NCBI GenBank assembly: GCA_052326585.1
Contig: JBKQLU010000066.1
Span: 1-64,000, forward strand
Direction of reading: 5' to 3'
DNA length: 64,000 nucleotides
Origin: JAPLJC01 sp052326585
GTDB lineage: Bacteria; Desulfobacterota; Desulfobaccia; Desulfobaccales; 0-14-0-80-60-11
How positions within the stretch are numbered: position 1 is the first letter of the stretch; each line of letters opens with the position of its first letter. A program made the position numbers and the translations under genes. Shown in pieces: positions 57,331-64,000 of this stretch. The notes beneath the pieces were generated by a model. It was given only the letters and a program-made list of their open reading frames with translations, did no database searches and was not told the DNA's origin.

Positions 57331-58152
57331 TCAGACCTCCCGCCGCTCGAACCAGTCTTTGACCACATCGTAGCGAAAGACCGGACCGTCTTTGCAGACG
57401 AAGAAGGGTCCCCACTGGCAGTGGCCGCACAGGCCCAGGCCGCATTTCATGTGGCGTTCCATGGAGACGAAGATTTGCGCCGGCGCCAGGCCCCGGTTGA
57501 GAAGTTCGATTACGGTGTAGCGCATCATCAACTGGGGGCCGCATACCAGGGCGGTGGTGTTGGCCGGGTCGAAGCGGGCCCGGGGAATGACGGTGGTCAC
57601 CACCCCGACGCTCCCTCGCCAGTCAGTCGGGGCGGTGTCTACCGAGACGTGCACCCTGAGGTCGAAGCGGCCCCGCCAGTCCTGTAGTTCCTGCCGGTAA
57701 AGCAGGTCCGCGGGGGTGCGGGCCCCATAAATCAACTCGAAGTTTCCGTAGTCCGGACGATGGCCAAGCAGGTGATATATGGCGGGCCTTAAGGGTGCCA
57801 GGCCCAAGCCGCCGGCTACGATGACCACGTCTTGGCCGGCCATTTCCGCCACCGGCCAGGGGACGCCGAAGGGACCCCGCACTCCCAATCGCGCCCCGGG
57901 GCGAGCCCGACACATAGCCCGGGTGACGTTGCCGACATTGCGCACCGTGTGTATCAGGCTTTGGGGGTGGGCCGGGTCGCCGCTGATGGAGATGGGCACC
58001 TCTCCCAAGCCGAAGGCGTAGAGCATGTTGAACTGCCCGGGCGCAAAGGCAAAGTCCGACGCCTCGCCGGGCCGGGCCAGGTCAAGGGTGAAGGTGTCGG
58101 CGGTTTCGCGTCGCACCCGTTGGATCTGGAAAATTTCCGGCAGCATATGCAC
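57331..58152 (-). CDS. hydG: Hydrogenase FAD/NAD(P)-binding gamma subunit
   Basis: 273 residues of the ferredoxin-NADP reductase-like family (HydG/AsrB type). The FAD-binding FAPGQFNMLYAFGLGEVPISIS comes first, then RGPFGVPWP and the NAD(P)-binding VIVAGGLGLAPLRPAIYHLL. The C-terminal 2Fe-2S site is KCGLGLCGHCQWGPFFVCKDGP. It moves electrons between the Fe-S chain and NAD(P)H. It is located between the cNMP-binding gene and the small subunit, the standard position in hydBGDA operons except for the extra gene upstream. Confidence 0.9.
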   Translation of the reverse strand: MHMLPEIFQIQRVRRETADTFTLDLARPGEASDFAFAPGQFNMLYAFGLGEVPISISGDPAHPQSLIHTVRNVGNVTRAMCRARPGARLGVRGPFGVPWPVAEMAGQDVVIVAGGLGLAPLRPAIYHLLGHRPDYGNFELIYGARTPADLLYRQELQDWRGRFDLRVHVSVDTAPTDWRGSVGVVTTVIPRARFDPANTTALVCGPQLMMRYTVIELLNRGLAPAQIFVSMERHMKCGLGLCGHCQWGPFFVCKDGPVFRYDVVKDWFERREV

Positions 58153-58187
58153 CCCGCAGGGCGGGTCCGGAGACTATCCCCACCTGT

Positions 58188-58646
58188 CTAGTCCTGAAAC
58201 ATATCGGTGAGCTGCAGGCTGTATACCCGGAAACGCACCGCCAGCGAATCGGCGTAGCGTTTCAGGATTTCGTAGCCCAGATCGTGGTTGGCCTCGCATT
58301 TTTCCCGGAGGCAGTTCACCTCGAGGCTCAGGGCTCGCGTGAGGCCTGCAGCCCGCGTGTCCGCGGGCCAGTGATAAGACTCGCGGTTAACCCAAAGCCA
58401 ACCTAGCATGCCCCCTTCCCCTATGGTCTGCATGGTTATGGGCCCGCGCCGGGCGCTGAAGATTTCCACCGAGACCCGGCCTTGAAGAATCAGGTAGAAC
58501 CTGGTAGCCTCCTCTCCGGCCCGGCAGAGAAACTGGCCGTCGGTAAAATTGAGCCGGGAGGCGCAGGCGGCCACTTCGTGGATAAGCCGCGGGGCCAGAC
58601 CCTGGCAAAATGGATGGGCCGCCAAGATGGGCTCAAGGTTCTCCAT
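58188..58646 (-). CDS. Stand-alone cyclic-nucleotide-binding protein in hydrogenase operon
   Basis: 152 residues from the ATG at 58646 (MENLEPILAAHPFCQGL), with AGGAGG nine bases upstream. The Crp-type beta-barrel is evident (FTDGQFLCRAGEEATRFYLILQGRVSVEIF, then MQTIGEGGMLGWLWV), but no DNA-binding domain follows; the C-terminus is a single helix (YEILKRYADSLAVRFRVYSL). It is inserted between hydB (14-base overlap) and hydG (35-base gap), so it is cotranscribed with the enzyme. It could be an allosteric or assembly subunit that senses a nucleotide. The ligand is unknown; the canonical Arg-Ser phosphate motif of cAMP binders is not obvious. Confidence 0.85.
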   Translation of the reverse strand: MENLEPILAAHPFCQGLAPRLIHEVAACASRLNFTDGQFLCRAGEEATRFYLILQGRVSVEIFSARRGPITMQTIGEGGMLGWLWVNRESYHWPADTRAAGLTRALSLEVNCLREKCEANHDLGYEILKRYADSLAVRFRVYSLQLTDMFQD

Positions 58647-59796
58647 GCTCGGTCTCCTCCTGGAGGACTTCATTATTTCGAATGGCTCCGACTTCCTCGG
58701 TGAGGTCGATGCCCACCGGACACCAGGTTAGACAACGGCCGCAGCCGACGCAGCCGGAGCAGCCGAACTGGTCGTGCCAGGTGGCCAGTTTGTGGGTCAG
58801 CCACTGGCGGTAACGCGACCGGGGCGAGGAGCGGATGCTGCCGCCATGAATGAAGGAATGATCCACGGTAAAACAGACGTCCTGGCGGCGCCATCTTTCG
58901 GACGCGGCGCCGGTCAAGTCGGTGACATCTTCGACGGTGTGGCAGAAGCAGGTGGGGCAGACCCAGGTGCAGTTCCCGCAGTTGAGGCAGCGGGCCGTGA
59001 CTTCGCCCCAGCGGCTATGTTCGTAATTGCGATAGAGGAGTTCCTTGAGGCCCCGAGTATCCAGCTCCCGGCCCATATTGGCTGCCATAGCCGCCACTAC
59101 ATTCTCGGCAGCCTCGACTTCCACGGCCGCGGCCGGTCGCAGGGGGACTGACCGGAGAACCCCGGCGCCCCGCTTGGTCCCCACTTCCACCAGGAAGTAA
59201 TGTTTACCCTCCTCTAAAACCTCGGTGAGCGCCAGGTCGAAACCGGAAGTGGCCCTGGGGCCGCTGCCCATGGAGACGCAGAAACAGGTGCCGCAATCCC
59301 GGCCGCCGCAGTTGACCGCCAGGATGAAGGCCTGCTCCGAGCGGGCCTGATAAACCGGGTCAACGTGAGGGCCTTGCAGAAATACCCGGTCCTGGATCGC
59401 CATGGCGTGGAGGTCGCAGGCATGGACTCCGATGAAGGCGTAGCGGGGGACGTTCTCTGCCGACGGGTCAATCCGAAAGCCGTCGCCGTGGCGTTCGGCC
59501 CGCCAGAGCAGGTGGTGAGACGGAAACAGGAACTGCTTCCAGGACTGCTGGCCGACCCCATAGCCGAAGAGGGCCCGGTCGTCCCGCGGTTGCAGACGGA
59601 AGGCCCCGGGTTCCTGCGCGTCAGTCCAGCCCACGGGCAGGTCGGCCACCCCGGCCAAGTCGCCGTAGATCAACTGGCCATCCCTCAGAGTAGGCCCCAC
59701 CATTCGGTAGCCCAGGCGGCCCACAGCTACTAGGAGCTGCGGAAAATCTGCCGCGGCCATCACCAACTCGGCGCCAATTGACACTGGGGTAACCAT
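58633..59796 (-). CDS. hydB: Hydrogenase Fe-S beta subunit (HydB/AsrA-like)
   Basis: 387 residues. The C-terminal half has two 4Fe-4S motifs, CLNCGNCTWVCPTCFC (about 240-255) and CVGCGRCLTWCPVGIDLTEEV (about 350-370), and the N-terminal domain carries CGGRDCGTCFC-type residues (VNCGGRDCGTCFCVSMG). This is the HydB/anaerobic sulfite reductase A-like electron-transfer subunit of group 3b hydrogenases, sometimes called sulfhydrogenases. First gene of the operon, 69 bases after a strong promoter. Group 3b enzymes can reduce elemental sulfur as well as exchange H2 and NADPH; the activity here is not proven. Confidence 0.9.
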   Translation of the reverse strand: MVTPVSIGAELVMAAADFPQLLVAVGRLGYRMVGPTLRDGQLIYGDLAGVADLPVGWTDAQEPGAFRLQPRDDRALFGYGVGQQSWKQFLFPSHHLLWRAERHGDGFRIDPSAENVPRYAFIGVHACDLHAMAIQDRVFLQGPHVDPVYQARSEQAFILAVNCGGRDCGTCFCVSMGSGPRATSGFDLALTEVLEEGKHYFLVEVGTKRGAGVLRSVPLRPAAAVEVEAAENVVAAMAANMGRELDTRGLKELLYRNYEHSRWGEVTARCLNCGNCTWVCPTCFCHTVEDVTDLTGAASERWRRQDVCFTVDHSFIHGGSIRSSPRSRYRQWLTHKLATWHDQFGCSGCVGCGRCLTWCPVGIDLTEEVGAIRNNEVLQEETEHGEP

Positions 59797-59864
59797 GGCC
59801 CCCCAGCCCCCATTTTAAGGACTATTTGGCCAGAAATCACCAGTCCGCATATTCTTCGCCCTGG

Positions 59865-59893
59865 AATATATGACTTGCCTTACCTGAGGTCAA
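59865..59893 (-). promoter_or_regulatory. Predicted sigma70 promoter of the hydrogenase operon
   Basis: On the minus strand: TTGACC (59888-59893), a 17-base spacer, TATATT (59865-59870). Each box matches five of six consensus bases with ideal spacing, giving a leader of about 62 bases before hydB. It is among the best promoter matches in the window. Confidence 0.65.
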
Positions 59894-59990
59894 GAGAAAA
59901 ATGGGGAAAAACAGGCTTGAGGAGGTGGAAAGCCGAAAAATTTTAAGGAGCCGGTTTTTTGACGATCGGCGGACCTGGTTCGCCTTCCAA

Positions 59991-61163
59991 TCATTGCGGA
60001 TACAACAGAAACTCCCGCCGCCTCTCCCTGAACCCGGCCAGATCCATTTGCCAGGAATCTTCCAGCGCCGCCGCGCTCAAGCCCCGCTCCAGCCCCAGGC
60101 GGACCGCGGCGTCCCCGGTGAGCAGGTCGATGGGCAGCCGTGAGGTCTCGTATTCATAGGGCGGCTGGCGCCAGGCGAATTGCTCCGGGTAGAGCTCCCG
60201 GATCGCCGCCAACAGGGCCAGGGTGGTGAAATAGGGCTTGAAACTTCCCCGGTCGATGACGTGTAGCTGGAAACCGCAGCACATCTGGCCGCTCCACTTG
60301 TGGAAGATGGGCTCAAAGCAGGCCTCCCGCAGGATCACCCCCGGCAGTTTCGGCAACAGGGTCCGCAACCGCGCCGGCTCCAGGAACGGCGCCCCGCAAA
60401 GTTCGAAGGGTTTGGTGGTGCCCCGCCCCTCCGAGAGATTGGTGCCCTCCAGGAGGACCTGGCCCGGATAGACCAGGGCTCCCTCCAGGGTGGGCAGATT
60501 GGGGGACGGCAATACCCAGGGCAGGCCGCTGGCATCGAAATAGTCGCGGCGCCGCCAGCCGGACAGGGGAACGACCTCCAGATCGCAGTCGATCTTCTGG
60601 GTGGCCTGGTAGTAGCGGGCCAACTCCCCCAGGGTAAGGCCATGGCGCATGGGCAGAGGATAAGGCCCCACCAGGGAAGCCCATTCCGGCCGCAGGATAT
60701 TACCCTCCACCGCCGCGCCGCCGATGGGGTTGGGGCGGTCCAGGACCACCACCTTTTTGCCCAAGGGAGCTGCAGCCTCCATCATCTTGGCCAGGGTGGC
60801 GGCAAAAGTGTATACCCGGGCGCCGACATCCTGCAGGTCCACCAGCACGGCGTCCACCTCCGCCAGGGTCTCGGTGGGCGGCGCCATCCGGGGGCCATAC
60901 AGGCTTATCACCGGCAGCTTTAGGAGTGGGTCTATGAAGTCGGCGGAGGAGATCATATTGTCCTGCTTCTCCCCCCACAGACCGTGCTGCGGGCTGAAGA
61001 GCACCCTAAGTTGCCCGGGAAAGCGGGCCGCCAGGAGTTCCCGGCTGGCGGTCAGATCAGCGGCCACCGCCGCCGGGTGGCTCAGCAGCCCCAGCCTGGC
61101 CCGGGCCGCCCAGGCAGGCGGGTTGCGCAGAAAGCCTTCCATACCGGTAATTACCCGCCCCAT
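59991..61163 (-). CDS. namZ: NamZ-type exo-muramidase (DUF1343)
   Basis: 390 residues. Family blocks are LLSHPAAVAADLTASRELLAARF, LFSPQHGLWGEKQDNMISS (about 53-72), VDAVLVDLQDVGARVYTFAATLAKMMEAA, the VLDRPNPIGGAAVEGNIL motif and LEGTNLSEGRGTTKPFELCGAP. NamZ-family enzymes remove terminal MurNAc from peptidoglycan fragments. No signal peptide is visible, so the location is unclear; NamZ enzymes are usually exported. It is transcribed alone. The AmpG-like transporter at 46.1 kb could belong to the same recycling route. Confidence 0.87.
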   Translation of the reverse strand: MGRVITGMEGFLRNPPAWAARARLGLLSHPAAVAADLTASRELLAARFPGQLRVLFSPQHGLWGEKQDNMISSADFIDPLLKLPVISLYGPRMAPPTETLAEVDAVLVDLQDVGARVYTFAATLAKMMEAAAPLGKKVVVLDRPNPIGGAAVEGNILRPEWASLVGPYPLPMRHGLTLGELARYYQATQKIDCDLEVVPLSGWRRRDYFDASGLPWVLPSPNLPTLEGALVYPGQVLLEGTNLSEGRGTTKPFELCGAPFLEPARLRTLLPKLPGVILREACFEPIFHKWSGQMCCGFQLHVIDRGSFKPYFTTLALLAAIRELYPEQFAWRQPPYEYETSRLPIDLLTGDAAVRLGLERGLSAAALEDSWQMDLAGFRERRREFLLYPQ

Positions 61164-61215
61164 GGGTCTCTCTCCCCAATTAAAAACCTAACCGCCCCCG
61201 GCTAGCCCCGGACGA

Positions 61216-61239
61216 AAAGAGGCGGGTTTAATACCCGCC
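61216..61239 (-). terminator. Intrinsic terminator downstream of the GNAT gene
   Basis: On the minus strand GGCGGGT-ATTAA-ACCCGCC is followed by TCTTTT, starting about 32 bases past the acetyltransferase stop. It has a 7-bp perfect stem. Confidence 0.65.
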
Positions 61240-61270
61240 CCGGTCTCACTGCGAGCCCCCTGCGCCGCCG

Positions 61271-61840
61271 CTAAAATTCCGCTTCCTCTCCCTTCACGAC
61301 CGGGCGCATCAGCAACACCACGTCGTGGGTCACCCCATCCATGCGGATAAAATAGTCGTCTAGCAGCGCCTTATGCTCAAAACCGTGGGTCCTGAAGCCC
61401 TTGATCACCTTTTTGAGGTCGGCGACGATCTCCGCCTTCAGCCACTGGAGATTTTCCTGAAAGGCCAGGTTGATCATCTCCTCCAGCATCAGGGAGCCCA
61501 GTCCCAGGTTCCGGTGGCTGCGGGAGACATATATTCGGATCTCCCCGATATGCTTGGCCGAGTGTTTACCCCGGTGCAGGGTGGCGTCCGCGGCAATCTG
61601 ATTGGTTTCCAAGTCCACCGCCAGCAATGGCAAGACCTTGTGGTAGTTGATGTTATCCAGCCAGTGGTTGACTACCTTGGGATCTTTGACATTTTGCTTG
61701 AGAAACCGGATATCCTCATCGGGAGCCGCCTGAAACAACTGGAGCAAGCCCTGGCGATCCTCCTGGTTGAGGAAGCGAAACATCATGCGTTTGCCGTTGC
61801 GCAGGGTGATGAACTTGCGGTAGGCGGGGTAATTGATCAT
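61271..61840 (-). CDS. GNAT-family N-acetyltransferase
   Basis: 189 residues from the ATG at 61840 (MINYPAYRKFITLRNGKRMM), with GAGG seven bases upstream; the longer TTG form is less likely. The acetyl-CoA-binding region is YVSRSHRNLGLGSLMLEEMINLAFQ (about 108-132), where R-x-x-G-x-G is relaxed to RNLGLGS. The acceptor is unknown; similar proteins are often annotated only as acetyltransferases. A perfect TTGACA promoter lies upstream. Transcribed alone, divergent from dnaA. Confidence 0.82.
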   Translation of the reverse strand: MINYPAYRKFITLRNGKRMMFRFLNQEDRQGLLQLFQAAPDEDIRFLKQNVKDPKVVNHWLDNINYHKVLPLLAVDLETNQIAADATLHRGKHSAKHIGEIRIYVSRSHRNLGLGSLMLEEMINLAFQENLQWLKAEIVADLKKVIKGFRTHGFEHKALLDDYFIRMDGVTHDVVLLMRPVVKGEEAEF

Positions 61841-61876
61841 GGCTGGCCTCAAAAATTTTTGGAAATATTAGGGAAT

Positions 61877-61904
61877 GATATAACCGAGCGGTGAAATTTG
61901 TCAA
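61877..61904 (-). promoter_or_regulatory. Predicted sigma70 promoter of the GNAT gene
   Basis: On the minus strand TTGACA (61899-61904), 16-base spacer, TATATC (61877-61882). The leader to the ATG is about 30 bases. Confidence 0.55.
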
Positions 61905-62361
61905 GGAAAGTGGAGGGCCGCGCCGGCCAGGAGCCCGGACCCTGCCGCGGCCAGCCGCGAACCCCAGGCGTGAGAGGCCTCCCGCCCAGCCGGCGCCCCC
62001 ATGGCTTCCGGCCCTGGCCGTTATTAGGATAAGTTATGAATATCGCTATGAAATATATTTTGGGGGGATTTTCCATATGCATGTAGCAAGGATACCGAAT
62101 TTTGCAGCTGATTCTCCTTTACCCTTATGAAAATCGTCGGAAACGATAGGAAACGCGAGATGAACTGAAACCCCCAAAAGCCGCCGGGAAACCTGGCAAA
62201 CCCTTTGGGCCGATGCTGCTTGCTATAAATCATATTGAATTTGCAGGATATTTTGTCGCGTGGGACAGGCCCGCGTCACCATTGCCCCATTGCCCCGCAA
62301 GCCTTCCCCATATGGCTGCCGGCAAAGAGCCCGGGCTAAGGTTCATTGGGGGCCATCCCCT

Positions 62362-62390
62362 TTGACCGGAATGGTCCCAAAAGTTAGCAT
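62362..62390 (+). promoter_or_regulatory. Predicted sigma70 promoter of dnaA
   Basis: TTGACC (62362-62367), 17-base spacer, TAGCAT (62385-62390), 32 bases before the dnaA ATG. Spacing is ideal; the -10 is moderate. Confidence 0.5.
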
Positions 62391-62422
62391 CCGGTTAGCA
62401 AACGCAACGGCAGCGGGGGAAC

Positions 62423-63799
62423 ATGTCAAGCATTTGGGAAGCGGCCAAAGAGGTCATCAAGGGCGAGGTACCCTCCTCCACCTTCCACCTGTGGATCGAG
62501 CCCCTCCAGGTAGAAAACGGTCCCGGAGGCGAACTGCTGCTGGCCTGCCCCAATCCTTTTTCCATGAGATGGGTTCAGGGCCATTATCTGCCGCTAATCC
62601 GGCAGGCCCTGGAAAACCTGGGGCAGACGCCGCCGGGGGTGGCCTTGAAATTGCTCAACGCCCCTCCCCGGCCGCCGGTGATGCCGCGGCCGACCCAGCC
62701 GGCCTTGCCGCAAATGGCGCCGCCAACCCGCCAGAGCGGTCTTAATCAGGCCTTCACCTTTGATAAATTCGTGGTCGGGGCCTCCAACCGCCTGGCCTAT
62801 CAGGCTTCCCGGGCCCTGGCCAGGGATGACACCTTTTATAACCATCTCCTGTTCATTACCTCCAGCCCCGGTCTGGGCAAGAGCCATCTATCTCAGGCCA
62901 TGGGCAACTTTATCAGCCAAACGGCCGGTGGCGGCAGGGTCTTGTATCTCACCGCGGAGAGTTTCGCCAACCAGATGGTAAGGGCCTTGAAAACTGGGCA
63001 GATGGCCGATTTCAAGGAGCGCTTCCGCCGCGACTGCGACATTCTGCTCCTGGAAGAGGTCCAGTTTTTAAGCGGCAAAGAGAAGATCCAGGCGGAGGTA
63101 TGCTACACCCTGGATACCTTACTGAGCCGCCGCAAACGGCTGGTCTTCACCAGTTGTTATCTCCCCGGGGAGATCAGCCAACTTTCCCAGGAACTCCGTT
63201 CCCGGCTCACCGGCGGGGTCATCACCCCCATCGGCCCGCCGGACTTCCCCACCCGGGTGAATATCCTGGCCAAAAAGGCCGAGAGCCGGGGGGTGCAGGT
63301 CTCGGTGAAGATCCTGGAATACCTGGCCGAATACGTCAGCGGCGACGTCCGCCGCCTGGAGAGCGCCCTGGACTGCCTGCTGGCCCGGGCGTCCCTGCTC
63401 AGCCAGAGCCTCAGCCCATCCATGGCCCGGGAGGTCCTCCAGGACTTGCAGGCCGTGTCCAGCCGCCTGAGCATCCCGGAGATCCAAAAGATTATCTGCG
63501 ACTATTATGGGGTGGGCCTGGCGGAACTCTTGGGGCGTTCCCGCCAGAAGCGGCTGGTGCGGGCCCGGCAGCTAGGTTTTTATTTAGCCCGCCTCTATAC
63601 GGAAAAGACGCTGGCGGAGTTGGGGCTTCTCTTTCAGAGGAGCCACGCCACCGTGGTGCACGCCTTGCAAACCCTGGAGCGGGAACGCAAGACCAATCAT
63701 CGCCTGTCCCAGGAAGTGCAGCTTCTGGAACAAAAGTTGGCCCAGGCGCAAGTCAGGTGGGGGTCGAAACCAGCATCCACTCTTCGCATTGATGCTTGA
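62423..63799 (+). CDS. dnaA: Divergent DnaA replication-initiator protein
   Basis: 458 residues with all four DnaA domains: N-terminal domain I (IWEAAKEVIKGEVPSSTFHLWI), a Pro-rich linker (about 80-105), the AAA+ domain III (SPGLGKSHLSQAMGNF, LLLEEVQFLSGKEK, LRSRLTGGVITPI) and the HTH domain IV (LLGRSRQKRLVRARQLGFYLARLYTEKTLAELG). Several positions depart from the consensus: Walker B DD is EE (211-212), sensor 1 TSDRPP is TSCYLP (Cys245), and the DNA-binding signature GGRDHTTVLHA is QRSHATVVHA (405-414). It is not next to dnaN. It could be the sole DnaA or a second paralogue. Its last ~15 codons overlap phoU tail-to-tail. Confidence 0.88.
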   Translation: MSSIWEAAKEVIKGEVPSSTFHLWIEPLQVENGPGGELLLACPNPFSMRWVQGHYLPLIRQALENLGQTPPGVALKLLNAPPRPPVMPRPTQPALPQMAPPTRQSGLNQAFTFDKFVVGASNRLAYQASRALARDDTFYNHLLFITSSPGLGKSHLSQAMGNFISQTAGGGRVLYLTAESFANQMVRALKTGQMADFKERFRRDCDILLLEEVQFLSGKEKIQAEVCYTLDTLLSRRKRLVFTSCYLPGEISQLSQELRSRLTGGVITPIGPPDFPTRVNILAKKAESRGVQVSVKILEYLAEYVSGDVRRLESALDCLLARASLLSQSLSPSMAREVLQDLQAVSSRLSIPEIQKIICDYYGVGLAELLGRSRQKRLVRARQLGFYLARLYTEKTLAELGLLFQRSHATVVHALQTLERERKTNHRLSQEVQLLEQKLAQAQVRWGSKPASTLRIDA

Positions 63800-64000
63800 T
63801 AACCCGGCCCTCCACGATGAAGACAATGTCTTCGGCGATGTTGGTGGCCAGATCGGCGATACGCTCCAAATTCCGGACGATGATCAGAAAATGGTGCAGC
63901 CGCGTTACCCAGCGCGACTCCTGGACCATACAAGCCAGAATCTTCTGGACGTACTCATCGTCCAGCAGATCCACTTCCACATCCCGCTGACACACCTTGA
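63753..64000 (-). CDS. phoU: PhoU-family phosphate regulatory protein (partial)
   Basis: Only the C-terminal ~81 residues lie in the window; the gene extends beyond the right edge. The segment QESRWVTRLHHFLIIVRNLERIADLATNIAEDIVFIVEGRVIKH is the second PhoU helical repeat, with the metal-binding ERIADLATNIAEDI motif. PhoU represses the Pho regulon through the PhoR/Pst system. The final ten residues and stop overlap the 3' end of dnaA by 47 bases in the opposite direction. Pst transporter genes, if linked, would lie outside the window. Confidence 0.92.
   Translation of the reverse strand, partial: KVCQRDVEVDLLDDEYVQKILACMVQESRWVTRLHHFLIIVRNLERIADLATNIAEDIVFIVEGRVIKHQCEEWMLVSTPT

Larger units (their letters stand above)
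61841..62422. other. Intergenic region between the GNAT gene and dnaA
   Basis: 582 bases without a supportable gene. It has the GNAT promoter on the left, the dnaA promoter on the right, and an AT-rich centre (about 62030-62130). I searched by eye for TTATNCACA-type DnaA boxes on both strands and saw none, so I do not call an origin here. An ATCGT/ACGAT dyad lies near 62133-62147. Confidence 0.5.

Noticed and set aside
59901..60143. 80-residue plus-strand frame near the hydrogenase promoter
   Set aside because: Overlaps the NamZ-like gene and the promoter region; it has no recognisable domain.
61841..62422. Possible chromosomal origin next to dnaA
   Set aside because: No DnaA boxes of the standard type were seen, and dnaN/recF are not adjacent; a GC-skew calculation would be needed.

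Overview
The window is a GC-rich bacterial chromosome segment with dense, operonic coding on both strands. Gene content suggests a strictly anaerobic, hydrogen-metabolising bacterium of the Desulfobacterota (Deltaproteobacteria), perhaps near Desulfobacca or Syntrophobacterales. The pointers are a four-subunit pyruvate:ferredoxin oxidoreductase, a group 3b-type NiFe hydrogenase, an NADH-dehydrogenase-like flavoprotein fused to ferredoxin modules, a CooC-type ATPase, and a Tad pilus locus with many tiny pilins. The lineage is inferred from gene content; no rRNA is present to confirm it. I see no tRNA, rRNA, CRISPR array, insertion sequence or prophage.

Layout. 1-5.6 kb (minus): porGDAB, then a NuoE-NuoF-ferredoxin fusion, then a 2Fe-2S protein cut by the window edge, all overlapping and behind one sigma70-like promoter. 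5.7-8.9 kb: purA and an AMP-forming acyl-CoA synthetase. 9.1-11.6 kb (plus): two glycosyltransferases (GT4, GT9). 11.6-23.2 kb (minus): a Tad pilus locus of eight tandem mini-pilin genes (one a pseudogene), tadE, cpaB, tadZ, tadA, tadB, tadC, a TadG-like protein with an Asn-Gly-Ser repeat domain, and an AAA+ ATPase. 23.4-24.9 kb: a polytopic membrane protein. 25.3-29.6 kb: a lysine-rich mini-protein and a stress/redox patch (alpha/beta hydrolase, peroxiredoxin, DsbA-like protein, alcohol dehydrogenase, universal stress protein). 29.8-32.2 kb (minus): a glycosyltransferase and an SGNH hydrolase. 32.8-36.3 kb (plus): two class III CoA-transferases and two Cys-rich small proteins, closed by a strong terminator. 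36.8-38.7 kb: an LsrF-like aldolase/thiolase and a zinc dehydrogenase.

38.8-42 kb (minus): an HPP membrane protein with a CBS protein, then an IscS/IscU pair whose IscS lacks the PLP lysine. 42.2-44.5 kb: an unknown protein and a DNA methyltransferase fused to an Mrr-like nuclease domain. 44.6-52.6 kb: thioesterase, CooC-like ATPase, MFS transporter, an RpiR regulator/class II aldolase/omega-amidase operon, CCA-adding enzyme and HtrA-like protease. 52.7-59.8 kb: radA, then (minus) the hydrogenase operon hydB, a stand-alone cyclic-nucleotide-binding protein, hydG, small subunit, large subunit and maturation protease. 60-64 kb: a NamZ-like muramidase, a GNAT protein, a divergent dnaA, and the 3' end of phoU.

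How it fits together. The por operon and the hydrogenase operon both sit at the ferredoxin/NAD(P)H/H2 node. The IscS/IscU pair would supply the many Fe-S clusters, apparently without a functional cysteine desulfurase site. The most notable observations are the PLP-lysine-less IscS, the tandemly amplified and partly decayed pilin array, the divergent DnaA, and the CoA-transferase/Cys-rich-protein operon.
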